64,000 nucleotides of DNA from Arabidopsis thaliana. Lineage: Eukaryota; Streptophyta; Magnoliopsida; Brassicales; Brassicaceae. Location: NCBI RefSeq assembly GCF_000001735.4, contig NC_003076.8, forward strand, positions 9,796,001 to 9,860,000, in the 5' to 3' direction. Positions 12,517 through 24,310 of the stretch are shown here, piece after piece. Under the pieces are notes generated by a model. It saw only the letters and a list, made by a program, of their open reading frames with translations. It did not search any database and was not told where the DNA came from. Each line of letters starts with the position of its first letter. The stretch's first letter is position 1. The translations under genes were made by a program, and so were the position numbers.

Positions 12517-12591
12517 AAACCCTAAGGTTTTTTAGTGGGTTTGGATTAAAAATTATACCATTTGAAGGCCCATGTGCTATCTTCAGGCCCA
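12517..12591 (-). promoter_or_regulatory. Telo-box and two site II motifs of the RPS21 promoter
   Basis: AAACCCTAA (telo-box) at 12517-12525 and AGGCCCA (TGGGCCT on the coding strand) at 12566-12572 and 12585-12591. This combination is the known TCP/PUR-alpha-bound arrangement in Arabidopsis ribosomal protein promoters. Confidence 0.75.
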
Positions 12592-12599
12592 TCGAAGAT

Positions 12600-12955
12600 C
12601 ACACAATGTCCAGTACCATAATCATAATGTCTCGAATGGGTTATTTACTTTCGGAGAGAAAGTTTTGTTGGTTCCTAATTTACAAAAAAAAATAATGATT
12701 TCAATCAAATTCTATAAAGTAAATAAATGAAACATACACTATTGTTAGAGAGTTTTTTATAATATGTTGATTAGTTTTTTATAATCTTGTAAAAAATTTC
12801 AAACAGTTTTTTTATTTTGGTAATACTTTTCATTACTTTATATGACTTATTTTGTGAAGAAAAATATAGAAAATCATGAACCAATAACATAATAATTTAA
12901 ATCATGAACAATTAGAGATTTTTTTTTTAATTGAATAACTCAAAACTTTTACTGA
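12600..12955. other. AT-rich spacer
   Basis: No gene seen; AT-rich words (AACCAATAACATA) recur near 13520, suggesting that both flank the LINE piece as one older repeat. Confidence 0.35.
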
Positions 12956-12959
12956 CTTT

Positions 12960-13357
12960 ATAAGAATATGAATCTAATACACAACGTCGTTAACTGTTGG
13001 CCGAATCGAGTCGAAGGATTCTTAGCTCGTTGTGTTTTGCAGGCAACGGTACATTCCATATGGCGAGAACGAAGTGAGCGTAAACACGACGGTCTCCCAA
13101 ATCCTGCAGCCCGACTAGTTAAGTGGATTGATAAGCACATTTGGAATCATATATCAGCTATTAATATTAGTGAAGACAGAAGATATGATCGAGGTCTCCA
13201 ATTTTGGTTTCAAACTAGAGAGCTTGGGTAAACAAGGCCTTCTTCTTGGTTTTTAACAAATGTATCTCATAAGCTTATGTTCTTCAAAAACGTTGCACAA
13301 GTTGTAAACACATATACTTTTCTTTTTTGAAACTAATTTAACATTATTTCAAAAAAA
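12960..13357 (+). mobile_element. LINE 3' fragment (end of reverse transcriptase ORF plus poly-A tail)
   Basis: The open frame 12968-13231 encodes the tail of a plant LINE ORF2 protein (ATVHSIWRERSERKHDG, RLVKWIDKHIWNHIS, GLQFWFQTRE). It is followed by about 125 bp of 3' UTR and an A-run at 13345-13355. The 5' part is absent, as is usual for LINE insertions. Confidence 0.8.
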
Positions 13358-13359
13358 AA

Positions 13360-14085
13360 AATATATATGAATTTAATAACCCCAAATTTAAGAAGATTTT
13401 AGATTACTTTTTACAAATCTTAAATGAATAACACAAAACATTAACATATTTTTAAAAAATCTTGATTAAATAACAACAGATTCTGCATGGCACTTTGAGA
13501 CACTAAAACTCTTTTGAAATCATAAACCAATAACATATAGATTTTGAAGTTGCTTTTAAATTTTTATGTTTTATTGGTTTTTCACTTTTTAACGATGAAA
13601 ATTCCATAAAAATTCTCATATTCTTAACGCTCTAAGTAAATCCGTCATTCTAATAGACAACCATTTAGTTTGAAAGTTAAGAACATAGACTTTTCATTAT
13701 TGTCTTCCATAGTTTTATTGTTTTTCTTTATTGCTACATATTAGTGTGATTTGATTGTTTACCAAGGTTGATTCCTATTTAAAGGAGACCTTTGAGTTTA
13801 ATAGAAATCATCCATTAAAAGATCAAAAGTGGAGTTGTCGTTTTCTTGAATAAACGAAATACGTAGGAGATTGGTCGGTCGAAGTACTTGCAAACTATCT
13901 CGATAGGATCCTATATAGGGTTCTATCAACATTCTCGCTCAAACTCTTCTCAACTCTTCTCAACTCTTTGTTACTACTAATATGTCATTCACTTGGAATT
14001 GTGAAAACTGACGTTCATTATCGCATCAATCACATAATTAGGACGAGACAACAACACACAACCGTCTAATAAAGAATAGAAAGAC
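13360..14085. other. AT-rich spacer, possible transposon debris
   Basis: No gene seen. Around 13925-13960 the word CTCTTCTCAA is repeated. Confidence 0.3.
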
Positions 14086-14089
14086 AATA

Positions 14090-14260
14090 ATAATAATTTA
14101 TCGCCACAAGAATACTTTACCAAGTGTCAAATTTGCAAAATTCAAGGCTATAGTTCAAAGTGGTGTCCTTAATTATGTTCATTCTCTCACTTTGAACATC
14201 GCTTCTCTAATGTACAAACCAATCAATCTTGGCGCCATGGATTATAATGTTTGTTAGTTG
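14090..14260 (+). mobile_element. Ty1/copia gag fragment (fossil)
   Basis: A short stretch resembles the gag zinc-knuckle region of Arabidopsis copia elements (CQICKIQGYSSKWC). It is broken and isolated; it may belong to the same old insertion as the copia piece at 15.8-16.5 kb. Confidence 0.4.
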
Positions 14261-15835
14261 ACCCTCTTACATAAATATTATTGACCCCACCAAATTTATA
14301 TTTAAGTATATCCCAATTGTTATATTTGACACTAAAACATGTTATCTCATCACAAATAAATATAAAACAGAAAAAGGCTCATTAAATTAAGTTAAACCTA
14401 ATTATCATTTGTCGATGTTACAAAAAATTATTATTTTTTTTAACACAAAACCTTTAATTGTAGTTATATATGTTTCATTTGTTTATCTTTATTTTTCATC
14501 TTCTTCCTCTTTTTCCCCTAATCTATATTGCTTTTCTAGCTAACTTCAATGGAAATTTAGCCATAGTTCAGGATGTGCTATTGCGCTTAGAGTGTGGTCA
14601 CTAGAGAATTATTCTTCCTGGACAGAGAGTCTGACTGACGCAAAACCATTTATTGAAAGAACTGATGTTGAGCAATTTGTTGTCTACTTCCAATGGGCAG
14701 CTTCATGTGGCGAGAAGTTAATCTTCTTACCATAAAGGAACTGATGCTTAAAAGTTCCAAAGCTTTCAACGGGTATTACAGTTGAAAGATTTCGGGTCAA
14801 AATAACCCATATTGAACATTCAATGTTTGTGTGGAACCATACCGAGAGCTTTGTGCTCTTGTTAGATATAGACTTTTTGTCTTGAGGATAGAAGGGATGA
14901 GGCTAAAATGATGGAGATAGAGAAACAAAGTTGTCGCTATTTTGTAATTTTTTGTTTATCGACTTTTGAAATCATAGTTTGAACTTATTCATTACGTCTC
15001 CAACAATTGAAAGTTGTTTTTAATTTCTAAAATGAATGAATACAGTCAAGTATAATCGTATTGGTGATCCATTTTGTAGTGATTATTAAATTGTTTTACG
15101 TAAAAACAAGTCTTTGATACAACACGAAACTGTGATTTATTTTTAAAATAAATAAGTGCATGTATAATATATCATTAAGACTTGTGATTATTTAAAACAA
15201 AATTGATGTATTTTTAACAAAATATTATGACCTCCATGACAAATTATTCTGATATTGTCCGTAGTCAAAACTTCAATCTTTATTCGCATGGGTTGGCTGA
15301 ATTTTCAGTCATATACTAGTTGCAATCTTAATATTTCACCCTAAATTTTTTGTCTCTGAAAAAACCACGAATAAAAACTTTTAATCTCAATAAAATTATA
15401 TGTACTTTCGGATTTGTTCTTAAACTATGCCTCCAATTGAACCGATCAGTTAACCGATTATATTTAATCCGGTTTGACTTATCCATAATGTTGACCAAAA
15501 TTAATCGATTTTGACTCTATTTTAATCCAATTTTGACGCAAAAAGAAAACAGATGTCTTCTCTACAAAAAATATTATTTATTTATTATTGATAAACAAAA
15601 AATAATATATAGAATAGACCATAAAAAAAATTATTATAAAATTTGGTGTATACTTTTGGCAATATAACAAAATATACCACAAAATAGATCACAAATTCAT
15701 TTTTTTAGTGCTATATTTTGTTATAAATTTTTGGTAATATAACAGTATATACCTTTTTCATTTGGTAATCATTTCTTTTTTTCTTTTTTGCTAAGAATCT
15801 TTTGACTTTACACGCATTCTCAAACTCGAACTAGG
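14261..15835. other. Spacer with one unrecognised coding-like stretch
   Basis: Around 14570-14840 the composition is less AT-rich and one plus-strand frame reads LRVWSLENYSSWTESLTDAK and on to a stop. It vaguely resembles the associated domain of F-box proteins but I cannot confirm this. The rest is AT-rich with no gene seen. Confidence 0.3.
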
Positions 15836-16451
15836 GAGGAGACTCACATAATTACGTCTCCACTAATGCATATATCGTCTACTTTGGTAAAAGTCCTATC
15901 TCTTGGTCTGCAAAGAAACAAAATGGTGTTGCAAGATCATCCACAGAAGCCGAATACAGAGCGGTTGCAAACACATCATCAGAAATTCGTTGGATTTGTA
16001 GCCTACTCACTGAATTTGGAATCATACTACCAGTGTCACCAGTCATCTATTGCGACAATGTCAGATCTACGTTTCTTTGTGCTAATCTTGTGTTTCAATC
16101 TCGAATGAAACATATTGCCATCGACTATCACTTCATCCGGGGTCAAGTTCAAAACGGTCTTCTCCGCGTCTCTCATGTCAACACGAAAGATCAGCTTGCA
16201 TATGCACTTACAAAGCCATTACCACGCAGTCGGTTTCTCGAGCTAAGAAACAAGATTGGTGTGACCATAGTCCCTCCATCTTGAGGGGGCGTGTCAAGGA
16301 TATGATATGATCATATCATCATTCCCTGTATATCTTATTTCCTTTTCTATCTCTCTTTCTATAAGAGACTTAACCTAGAGTTTTCTACTGATTCATGTAT
16401 ATATATGCTTGTAATCTCCTTTGGAAATATATGCAATACACATTACTTACA
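15836..16451 (+). mobile_element. Ty1/copia 3' fragment with LTR (fossil)
   Basis: The end of a copia polyprotein (RNase H region: VIYCDNVRSTFLCAN, HIAIDYHFIRGQVQNG, KDQLAYALTKPL) is followed by a polypurine tract (TTGAGGGGGCG) and a short LTR at 16292-16451 (TG...CA, about 160 bp). Only the 3' part remains; the piece is broken and old. Its right edge abuts a LINE fragment. Confidence 0.85.
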
Positions 16452-16454
16452 CTC

Positions 16455-16830
16455 CTCCGATGACACTTGGACCCTATAGAATAAAAAATGTATCGCCTTG
16501 CAAACAAATCCATCCAAACCCAGTCGTGTGGTCTGACGCCTTCCATGATCCATCAAACTGACATCCAATGTTCAAGAACATAAGTTATGAGGTTGTGGAG
16601 TCATTTTGTTTCCTCAAGAGCCTCTAATTGTGTCTCCTCCCTTTATAATTGTTAACTTTGAGCATAATTTATAATATTAGTGGGTTCCTCGTAGAGTCTC
16701 TTAAACACTTTATCATTCCATGCTTTCCACATAAACCATAAAGTCCATAGAAACAAAATTGAATATTGTGATTTGTGAAATGGCAATGTATAAGTGATGT
16801 GGGATGTTAAAATTGATGGATGATCAAGAT
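16455..16830 (-). mobile_element. LINE fragment, RNase H-like region
   Basis: Read on the minus strand, this shows the linker and RNase H-like segment of plant non-LTR elements (LWFMWKAWNDKVFK; then FDGSWKASDHTTGFGWIC). Stops interrupt it. It is probably the element into which the copia sequence inserted at 16451. Confidence 0.65.
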
Positions 16831-17068
16831 CGTCGTTTGATGGAAGTGGCCCAACTATTTCTTAACGGGCTTCTTAATGGGTTTTAAGGTTGCCCACAAA
16901 TTGTGTGCCACAATGTTTGTCGTTGTCGCTAATTAATGGCTTCGTTAATTAAACACTTCTAATAATTCTCCAATGGAGTTTACGTGACTCTACAGTCTCT
17001 CTTCTCCATTCTCCAATTTCTACAAAGATAATGTGGATTCACCAAAAATTCAGAGGAAGGACACGACA

Positions 17069-19018
17069 ATGGTGAATTCGTACGTTCCTCTTCGTTTCAC
17101 CATTTTCATCTCCTTCTCCATCGCAGCAGCTTCATCCTTCAAACTCCACTCCGCTTCTCATTCTCCGTCGTCATTTCCGAAAGCCACCGGCGACGATCTA
17201 CTCTCCGTTCTCGGACCTCCCTCCGCCGCGTCGTGCCTCAACCCAATCGTCTCTCGAGAGATCAAATCGTGTCTTAAATTCCTCGTCCCATTCAAATCGG
17301 ATAAACCTAAACCCGAATTTGGACGATGCTCGCCTCGTACTGGACTCTGTTCCGGAAAAATTGACGCCGTTGAGAGACGGAGCAAGTTTGAAGAGGAGAA
17401 TTCTCTAATCTGGTGGCCACCGGAATCGGTTCTAGAGCTTGCTCGTCTCGCTGTTGACTCCGGTGGTGATCCCGGTTCAATTCAGCGAACTCTCAATCCG
17501 AAAATGATCCCGGTTCGTCTTCAATTTAATGGTTTGATTTGGTTTATTGTTCGTTAGATTGAATTGGTTAAAATTTGGTTTTATAGGTTCCTGATGTTGA
17601 ACGATCAAGAAAAGATAAATGTCAACTTACTAGAACTCCTTATGGTCGTCATTTTATAGCAGAGGTAAAAAAAGAAGCTATTTTGTGAACTGTTTGATCT
17701 TATGGTGTAGTGATCTGATTGATGATGTTAATGAACAGGAAGTGAACTCATATTTCGAGTTCTTGTTTCATCTAATTGAATCTAGGGGACCTAGTGTTGG
17801 ATTGAATGTTTCATTGAGTAGATATGATTTGTTCCATGGCCATTTATTCCTTGCCTCAGAATCTGGACGCCTTGGAATATTGTAAGTCTCCTTTGTCTCC
17901 TCAACACACACTAGGACTCTTGAAATAGTAATGATGATCATGTTCTGTTACTGACTTCGTTGTGTAAGAATCGAGACGCTTTGATAGGCACTAGAATAGT
18001 AGATATAAGGGGGTCTAGACCATTTGGTTAATTGGGAGCATTTAGGCTTTGAGAGTGAAGAGAACTCTCTAGGGTTTGTTCTTGTGTTCTTGAATGTAAC
18101 CAACAGTTATCAATAAAGGAAGAATGGTTTCTGATTCTTAACACAATTGTTGCAGTGTTTTTAGAAAGGTTGAACGTAAGTAATGAGTTTTGGGGAATAT
18201 TTATAGAAAGTTACATGGTTGAGCTAGGTTTTGAGTACTGTTGTTGACTAGTATCTGATTGGTGATGGTAGGTTTCATGCTAAAGAGTATCCAGCCTATG
18301 ACAAGAAAGTGTTTCCTTACAACATGGGATATTGCCAGAGAGGTAATATGGGTTCTTGTCCGTGTGACTGTGAGTTTTCTTGCAATCTCTTGAAACATAG
18401 AAATGGTCACAGAAATCCCTTAAATCTTCAGTATTATGATTGTATCTCCTTTTTGTTAGGATCTGACGTGAAATACAATGATTCAATGAACTTGAGGAAT
18501 ATCCTTTGGCTTGCACCATTACCTAGCAACTCTTCTCCAGATTGGGTTGCTCCAGGTATAATATCTGTTTTCATCTCTGAGAGTAATAGAAAAGATCTAA
18601 ACACTTCATAGTTTCAAGATGATCTTGTCTTTCATTAGTATCGTGGAAAACAATTGTAGTGTTACGTTTGACATCTTCCTTTCCTTTGATTGATCTGTAG
18701 GTGTACTTGTGGTTCTTGATGCGCATCCGGATGGAATCATATACCGAGATCTCATCCCTGACTATGTTAAGTTTGTAAGAACAATATACGAAGGTTTGAA
18801 CAACTCTATACCTTCTCTCATCTCACTCATCAATTTGCTTCATTGTAGATCACATTTGATTACACATACATACACTCAAAGTCTCTTAAAGATTTATGCT
18901 CTATTGAAACTTTATGTCTTATCCTTCTCCACCAGATGATTTGGGAACAACCGCAGTTGATGTCAATTACTTGAATGTCGGAGCTCACGAACCTGACTAT
19001 CAGCTTTTCATGTGCTGA
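17069..19018 (+). CDS. Conserved plant protein of unknown function
   Basis: Seven exons fit in phase: 17069-17512, 17587-17664, 17739-17881, 18272-18342, 18460-18555, 18701-18793 and 18936-19018, giving 335 residues. The N-terminus (MVNSYVPLRFTIFISFSIAA) is hydrophobic then Ser-rich, consistent with a signal or transit peptide. Recognisable stretches are GRCSPRTGLCSGKIDAVERR, YDLFHGHLFLASESGRLGIL and the C-terminus VNYLNVGAHEPDYQLFMC. I recognise it only as an Arabidopsis gene without an assigned role. An in-frame GTG lies at 17033; the ATG at 17069 is preferred. Confidence 0.88.
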
Positions 19019-19401
19019 AACAAACCAGTTACAGATTCACAATTACACAGTTGTGTGTAATTGAAACTTTGATTAAGATTTAGTTACTGGAGCTGGTCGA
19101 GGTTCAATAACGTTCGAGTTGGTTGATAATTTAGAGAGGTCTGAAGTATTGTCGGTTACAAAATAGCTTTAACAATCACATTGCTGAGGCTTTAAGCTTA
19201 ATTGTAAAAGTTTAGGATTAGATTTGACATATCACTTGGCTTTGTTTGATTCACACAGTTCGCCTTAGTGATGTAAATTAATTAATTTCGAGAGCATCAA
19301 TAACATATTAATGATTAGTTATTTTCCACCAGGTAACCATTGCCAACGGCTACAAATACACTTTGGTGTAGACAAAGTATACGAAAAATTAAAACAAAAA
19401 G

Positions 19402-19473
19402 CTCCGATGCCGGGAATCGAACCCGGGTCTCCTGGGTGAAAGCCAGATATCCTAACCGCTGGACGACATCGGA
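19402..19473 (-). tRNA. tRNA-Glu (anticodon TTC)
   Basis: 72-nt cloverleaf on the minus strand: acceptor stem TCCGATG/CATCGGA, D-arm with AGCGGTTAGGAT, anticodon loop CTTTCAC with TTC, and T-arm CGGGTTCGATTCCCG. No intron. The internal A and B boxes are intact. Confidence 0.97.
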
Positions 19474-19903
19474 TTAGTTGGCTAGATTGATATGTTTAAC
19501 AATATATACTAAAACAGATAATATTATAAAGTTAAGGGACTCGAGTGCAAAACTCAAAAAAGTTCCCATTGACCTAAAACTAAAAGACCACCGATTCATT
19601 AGAAATCCATCCCTCTCACTGTCAAAACCCGAGAAGCAGAAAAAAGCAAAAAACAGATTTCGAAGTTTCGACGCCTCTCTATTCTTCGATCTCTTTCATA
19701 TTTGAATCGTTCACCTTCTTGCCGATCTTCGGAGTATATTACAAGGTTTCTCCCTTTTCTCTCAGATTTTTTTTAGTAGCTGAATTAGGGTTTTTGTTCC
19801 GTTTTCGCTATTGCTTCTTCCGCATCTTATAAAGGGTTTAATGTTATACTTCTCTGATGTCATCAGGTTCTTAACGGATCTCTAAATCTTCTGATTTAAG
19901 AAG

Positions 19904-21304
19904 ATGGTAAGTTACTAGACAAACTTAGGGTTTTTTTCCTTCTTTCTTGTTTGCGTTAAAGTTTCAATTTTTATTAACTGAAAGCTGTTGTTTTGATTTT
20001 ATAGCTTCCTCTATCGCTGCTTAAAACTGCTCAAGGGCATCCTATGGTGAGTAAAATTTCGACCCTTGATTACAATTTTGTTATATATGAAGTGAAGCTG
20101 AGTTTAAGTGAGCATTGCATTAGGGATCTAAAGGAACTTCCTTTTACTGTAATTTTGAATCTTGTTTTGTTTTGGTAGCTCGTGGAGCTTAAGAATGGAG
20201 AGACATACAATGGGCATTTGGTGAATTGTGATACTTGGATGAACATCCATCTGCGTGAAGTCATATGTACATCAAAGGTTATCTTATGTTTTCATATGTT
20301 GATACAAATATACTTTGTTTAGACTTCGTGATGAAATTTTGTGTAGCTGACACTCATATATTTTGCTGCTTGATTACTCTAGGACGGAGATAGATTTTGG
20401 AGGATGCCGGAATGTTATATCCGTGGTAACACAATCAAGTACCTTCGAGTTCCGGATGAGGTAATTTTTTTTTGTGTGTGTGTGTATATATCTCTTGCTT
20501 GATCTAGTTTTTTCTTTGTTCCCCTCTCTCTGGAATGATGATGCTTAGCCAAATCAGATATGTGCTCCAAGAGGCATTTTTCTGTGGAACCTTGTTCAGC
20601 AGATGGTGTGCCTCTTGTTGTAGTGCGTCTTAGACGATATCACAGGGAATGGTTATTGCTGACCAGAATGTTGACCCACTTTTATGGACTTTGCTGTGTT
20701 GTGTTTCTGATGCGATTTTTCTCTATTGTTTCTACTTTATTTCATTCCCTCTAAAATCAAATTATATTCACATACCATAAACGATATCTTCATCTAGAAG
20801 GACAGTCATATGCTGTTTCTATTTATGTTCTTACTGCTGCAACCTAGATTGAGTTAACTGACTTAAATTGATTTCTTCTCTCTTCAGGTGATTGATAAAG
20901 TACAGGAGGAGAAGACACGCACAGGTATAGTATTACTCATGTCTATATTGTACCTTTACTGAGATATGCTTCGAGTTTTCTGAGGTGTTAATATTTTGCC
21001 AGAGTAGACATTGAGAATACTTCAGGTGTTAATAACGATGGTTGAATATGTGCAGATAGAAAACCACCAGGTGTTGGACGTGGAAGAGGACGTGGTGTGG
21101 ATGATGGAGGAGCCAGAGGCAGAGGCAGAGGAACTTCAATGGGGAAGATGGGTGGCAACAGAGGTAAAAAATACACAAACAAAGCTTGTCACAAAACTCT
21201 GATTTTACTAGAATACTTCAAATATCTGTGTCTTGCCACAATGGGATTTAAGCTAAAACTCTAATATGTTATGAAAAACAGGAGCAGGTCGCGGCCGTGG
21301 TTGA
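19904..21304 (+). CDS. LSM4: U6 snRNA-associated Sm-like protein LSM4
   Basis: Sm-fold subunit shared by the nuclear LSM2-8 ring (binds the U6 3' end) and the cytoplasmic LSM1-7 ring (mRNA decapping). Seven exons: 19904-19906 (only the ATG), 20005-20046, 20179-20277, 20383-20460, 20888-20924, 21056-21163 and 21282-21304, giving 129 residues. Sm1 ([20 protein letters not shown]) and Sm2 ([15 protein letters not shown]) are clear, followed by the Arg-Gly tail typical of LSM4. The ATG is the last codon of its exon, after a leader with TTAGGGTTT (a telo-box on the other strand). Essential in A. thaliana (EMB1644, from memory). Confidence 0.96.
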
Positions 21305-23320
21305 TGCAACAAGTTTTAAAGACTCGCTGCCAAATCTGCTAACTTCCCATTGTGGAGAAAACCAAAAGTTACATAAGAAGTTGGTCTGTTGTTGGTTTTC
21401 TATTAAGTATGTAAGGGATAGGGAGTGTGTTTTTCGATTCTCCTTGTGATCTTTTCGAAAAATGAAATTTGTCTTTTGCCTTTTTGTGGTATATGTGAAA
21501 TTCCAATTGTTTTCATTTGCGCTTAAAAATGAATCTTTCAGGTCTTGAATTTATATAATTGTTAGAGAATTTATACAATTAACCAACGACAGGGTTTTTA
21601 TAAGATCTTTGGTCCATCTTACCCTTTTATTATTTTTCTTTTTTTCCTATCTATTCTTTTTTTCCTCTTTCACCGGATTTTCTCCATCACTCGTCGGCAT
21701 GACATATAAGATTAGATATGATTTAAAAAACGCATGTATTTCAAAGACAAAACATGCTCTTAAGTCTTTACATTGACTTGTAAATTTTTGTCAAGCTATC
21801 TAACAAAATCTCATATTTTTTTTTTGGAACAGATTCATATTTTTGTCAAGATTTCATGTTATATAAACAAATTACATGTCTTTTATCCAATATATCATTA
21901 GTATTTCATAAAATAACTATGTTTTAATGTAATAATTATACATATCTGTCAATATTTCACGTTATGTAAGGAGTCATATGTATTTCTTCAAATATCATGA
22001 AAATTACATATTTTTCTTCACTGTATTTTTACAATTGAATTTTCCTCTTCTCAAATCTATCGGAAGTCTTATTGTAATATTAGAAATTGATAAAGATATT
22101 TTCGTCAATATACACCGTCTAACGTGTGAATCCATAGTTCTTTTCTAACAAAAACTAAACTTATGATTAATATCTTTATTTAATCTCAGAATTTGGCTAT
22201 CTAGTAATAACAACCTAATTATTATCTGAGTAAATCCCTAGAAAAAACTAGTAGTAATGGAATTTGCATGAGAATATGAGTATTTTGGTCATTTATTTTA
22301 TTTTTCTCAATGTAAACTTAAATATTTATGGGTAAACAAAAAATAAAATCATAGAAGATGATATAATTAAAGATTTGCGAACGAAAATCTCATAATCAAA
22401 TCTCTCTCTTCTGACACACGAAATAATGACGATAATAACCCTATCCCGACACAATCTCTGACATAAAATCAAAGCATTTAATGCTCAAAATCTCTATAAA
22501 AAAATTCATGCATCAGAATAGTTAGCAGATAACGTATTATCAGGATAACATGATAACAAATATCTCGGTAATATTTATTAGGTTAACATGATAACAAATA
22601 TTTATATCAATAAGTTTATAATTATGTCATGGTAAGTCATTTTGTATCGCGATAAGTTATAATTGATGTGATATATATAGATATTTACCATCTTAACTCA
22701 TTTATTATATCATAATAAAAAATTAACGAGTTACTATAACGTACAAAATATGAATTTCATCCAATAACATTATTATTATCACTACCTCTAGATAAAGTTT
22801 TAGTTAACTAGGTAATTTAATTGTTAACCAATTTGAATCTGAACAAAAACTACCATTGCGTAATCTTCAACCACCACATCTCCGCCGTATTCTTCTCACC
22901 CCATCATTTCAGAACCATTTTTTTCCTCTACCGCAAACCCACACCCTAATCGATTTAGAACTAGATCTTTAAACGATTGAGAGAAACTGCCGGTAATTCG
23001 CGAAACTTATTTGGATTTATCGACCAGAACCACAGAGCTTTGAACGGAGACTGGAACTGAATATCGGAAAAAAGAAAAACAGAGTTAAGTTGAATCGAAT
23101 CTATATGAGAGATATTATGTCTCTCGTCTCTGACACACGTTACTGTGTATCTTATATATTACTTTAGACTGGATAGACTGTGTAGGGGCTTATAGGTCAT
23201 ATTTTGTGTACAAAAACCATATAAACAATGTCGAAAATATGTCAGTTAATTAACGGGTCTTCTTTGGTCATCTTGTGTAAAAACCCAATATTTATTAAAC
23301 AATTACGTTAAGAATTTATT
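21305..23320. other. LSM4 3' region and AT-rich spacer
   Basis: After the LSM4 3' UTR (to about 21480) I see no gene. 22530-22740 has several diverged ATGATAACAAATAT / ATCATGGTAA words. 22860-23100 is a less AT-rich patch with CCACCACATCTCCGCC, possibly a relic. Confidence 0.3.
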
Positions 23321-23324
23321 TTAT

Positions 23325-24165
23325 CTTTCATCTGCTTCCTTCATCATCTCTCTCTCTCCATCGCGTACAACAGTAACACAAACCATTTTTTTTTAAATCT
23401 TTCTCTCTCTTCTCTCAATCGAACTTTCAGAGAAAAAAAATATAATCTTTGCCGAGTGGAAAATTTCCGGTGAAGCCGTCCCGAGTGACTCGGGCTCTTG
23501 CCCGGTATCTTTCAGCTTCAATAGTGGAGATAACCGGTTTTATGTCGAGCAAATCCAGCTTCCATAAGTGGTGTTGACTGGTTTTTATCTTTTTTCCAGT
23601 CAATCGGATTATTATCGATTGCTTTACTTCTTTTCCATGTTTTCTTTCAATAATTTCTAAAAATCTGAGTTGGTAATTAGTTTTAAGTGCTAGCTATTTA
23701 AAATTAATGTCTCTGGCTTTTGGTTTTAGAAACCTCGATTTGCAAGAAATCGTTCAAACGATTACATCTGGGTTTGAAAGATTGAAGGATAATCCGATGC
23801 TTATTAGGATTCTCTTAAGCCGTCTATTTCTTTGGGAGCTCCATCCATATCTATTCTGGTGGTAAACAAAGATTATTCGTACGTTTTATTCGGCGATGTT
23901 TTCCTCCACCGGATTTGGTGCTCGTCGACGGTGGAGGCTGATGTCCGTACACTTCCGATGACTCATTTACATGTGCTGTAGTTATAATCTCATGTCAACA
24001 CGTGTCTTTGGATAGAGTCAAATGTTGAAGATCTTTTGGCTGTTGATATTAATCTGGTGGATCTGTTGTTGGACCTTTCTTTTATTTCAGCATAATCGTT
24101 GTAGGCTTTTACGCCTTATACCCCTTTGGTGGTTAATGAAATTTACTTCGATTAAAAAAAAAAAA
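23325..24165 (+). mobile_element. Poly-A-tailed retroposon, likely an internally deleted LINE
   Basis: The segment ends in GGTTAATGAAATTTACTTCGATT plus 12 A, which resembles the 3' termini of Arabidopsis LINEs. Candidate target duplications are AAGAATTTATTTTAT just before 23325 and AAGAATTTTTTCTTC overlapping the end of the tail. No reverse transcriptase ORF is present. It lies about 145 bp upstream of the next gene's ATG. Confidence 0.5.
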
Positions 24166-24310
24166 GAATTTTTTCTTCGTGGAGGTAAAAACAAAAGAAA
24201 ATACAGAAAAAGAAAAATCCACTACAATTTAAGCATAAGCAAACGAATGGTGTGTTCTTCTCGAAGTAGAAGAAGAAGAGAGAGTCAGCTTCCAAAGAAT
24301 TGATAGTAAA

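Noticed and set aside
16800-16815. ATCCCACATCA on the minus strand as another snRNA USE
   Set aside because: Two mismatches to the USE and no TATA box at the expected spacing; it falls inside the LINE fragment.
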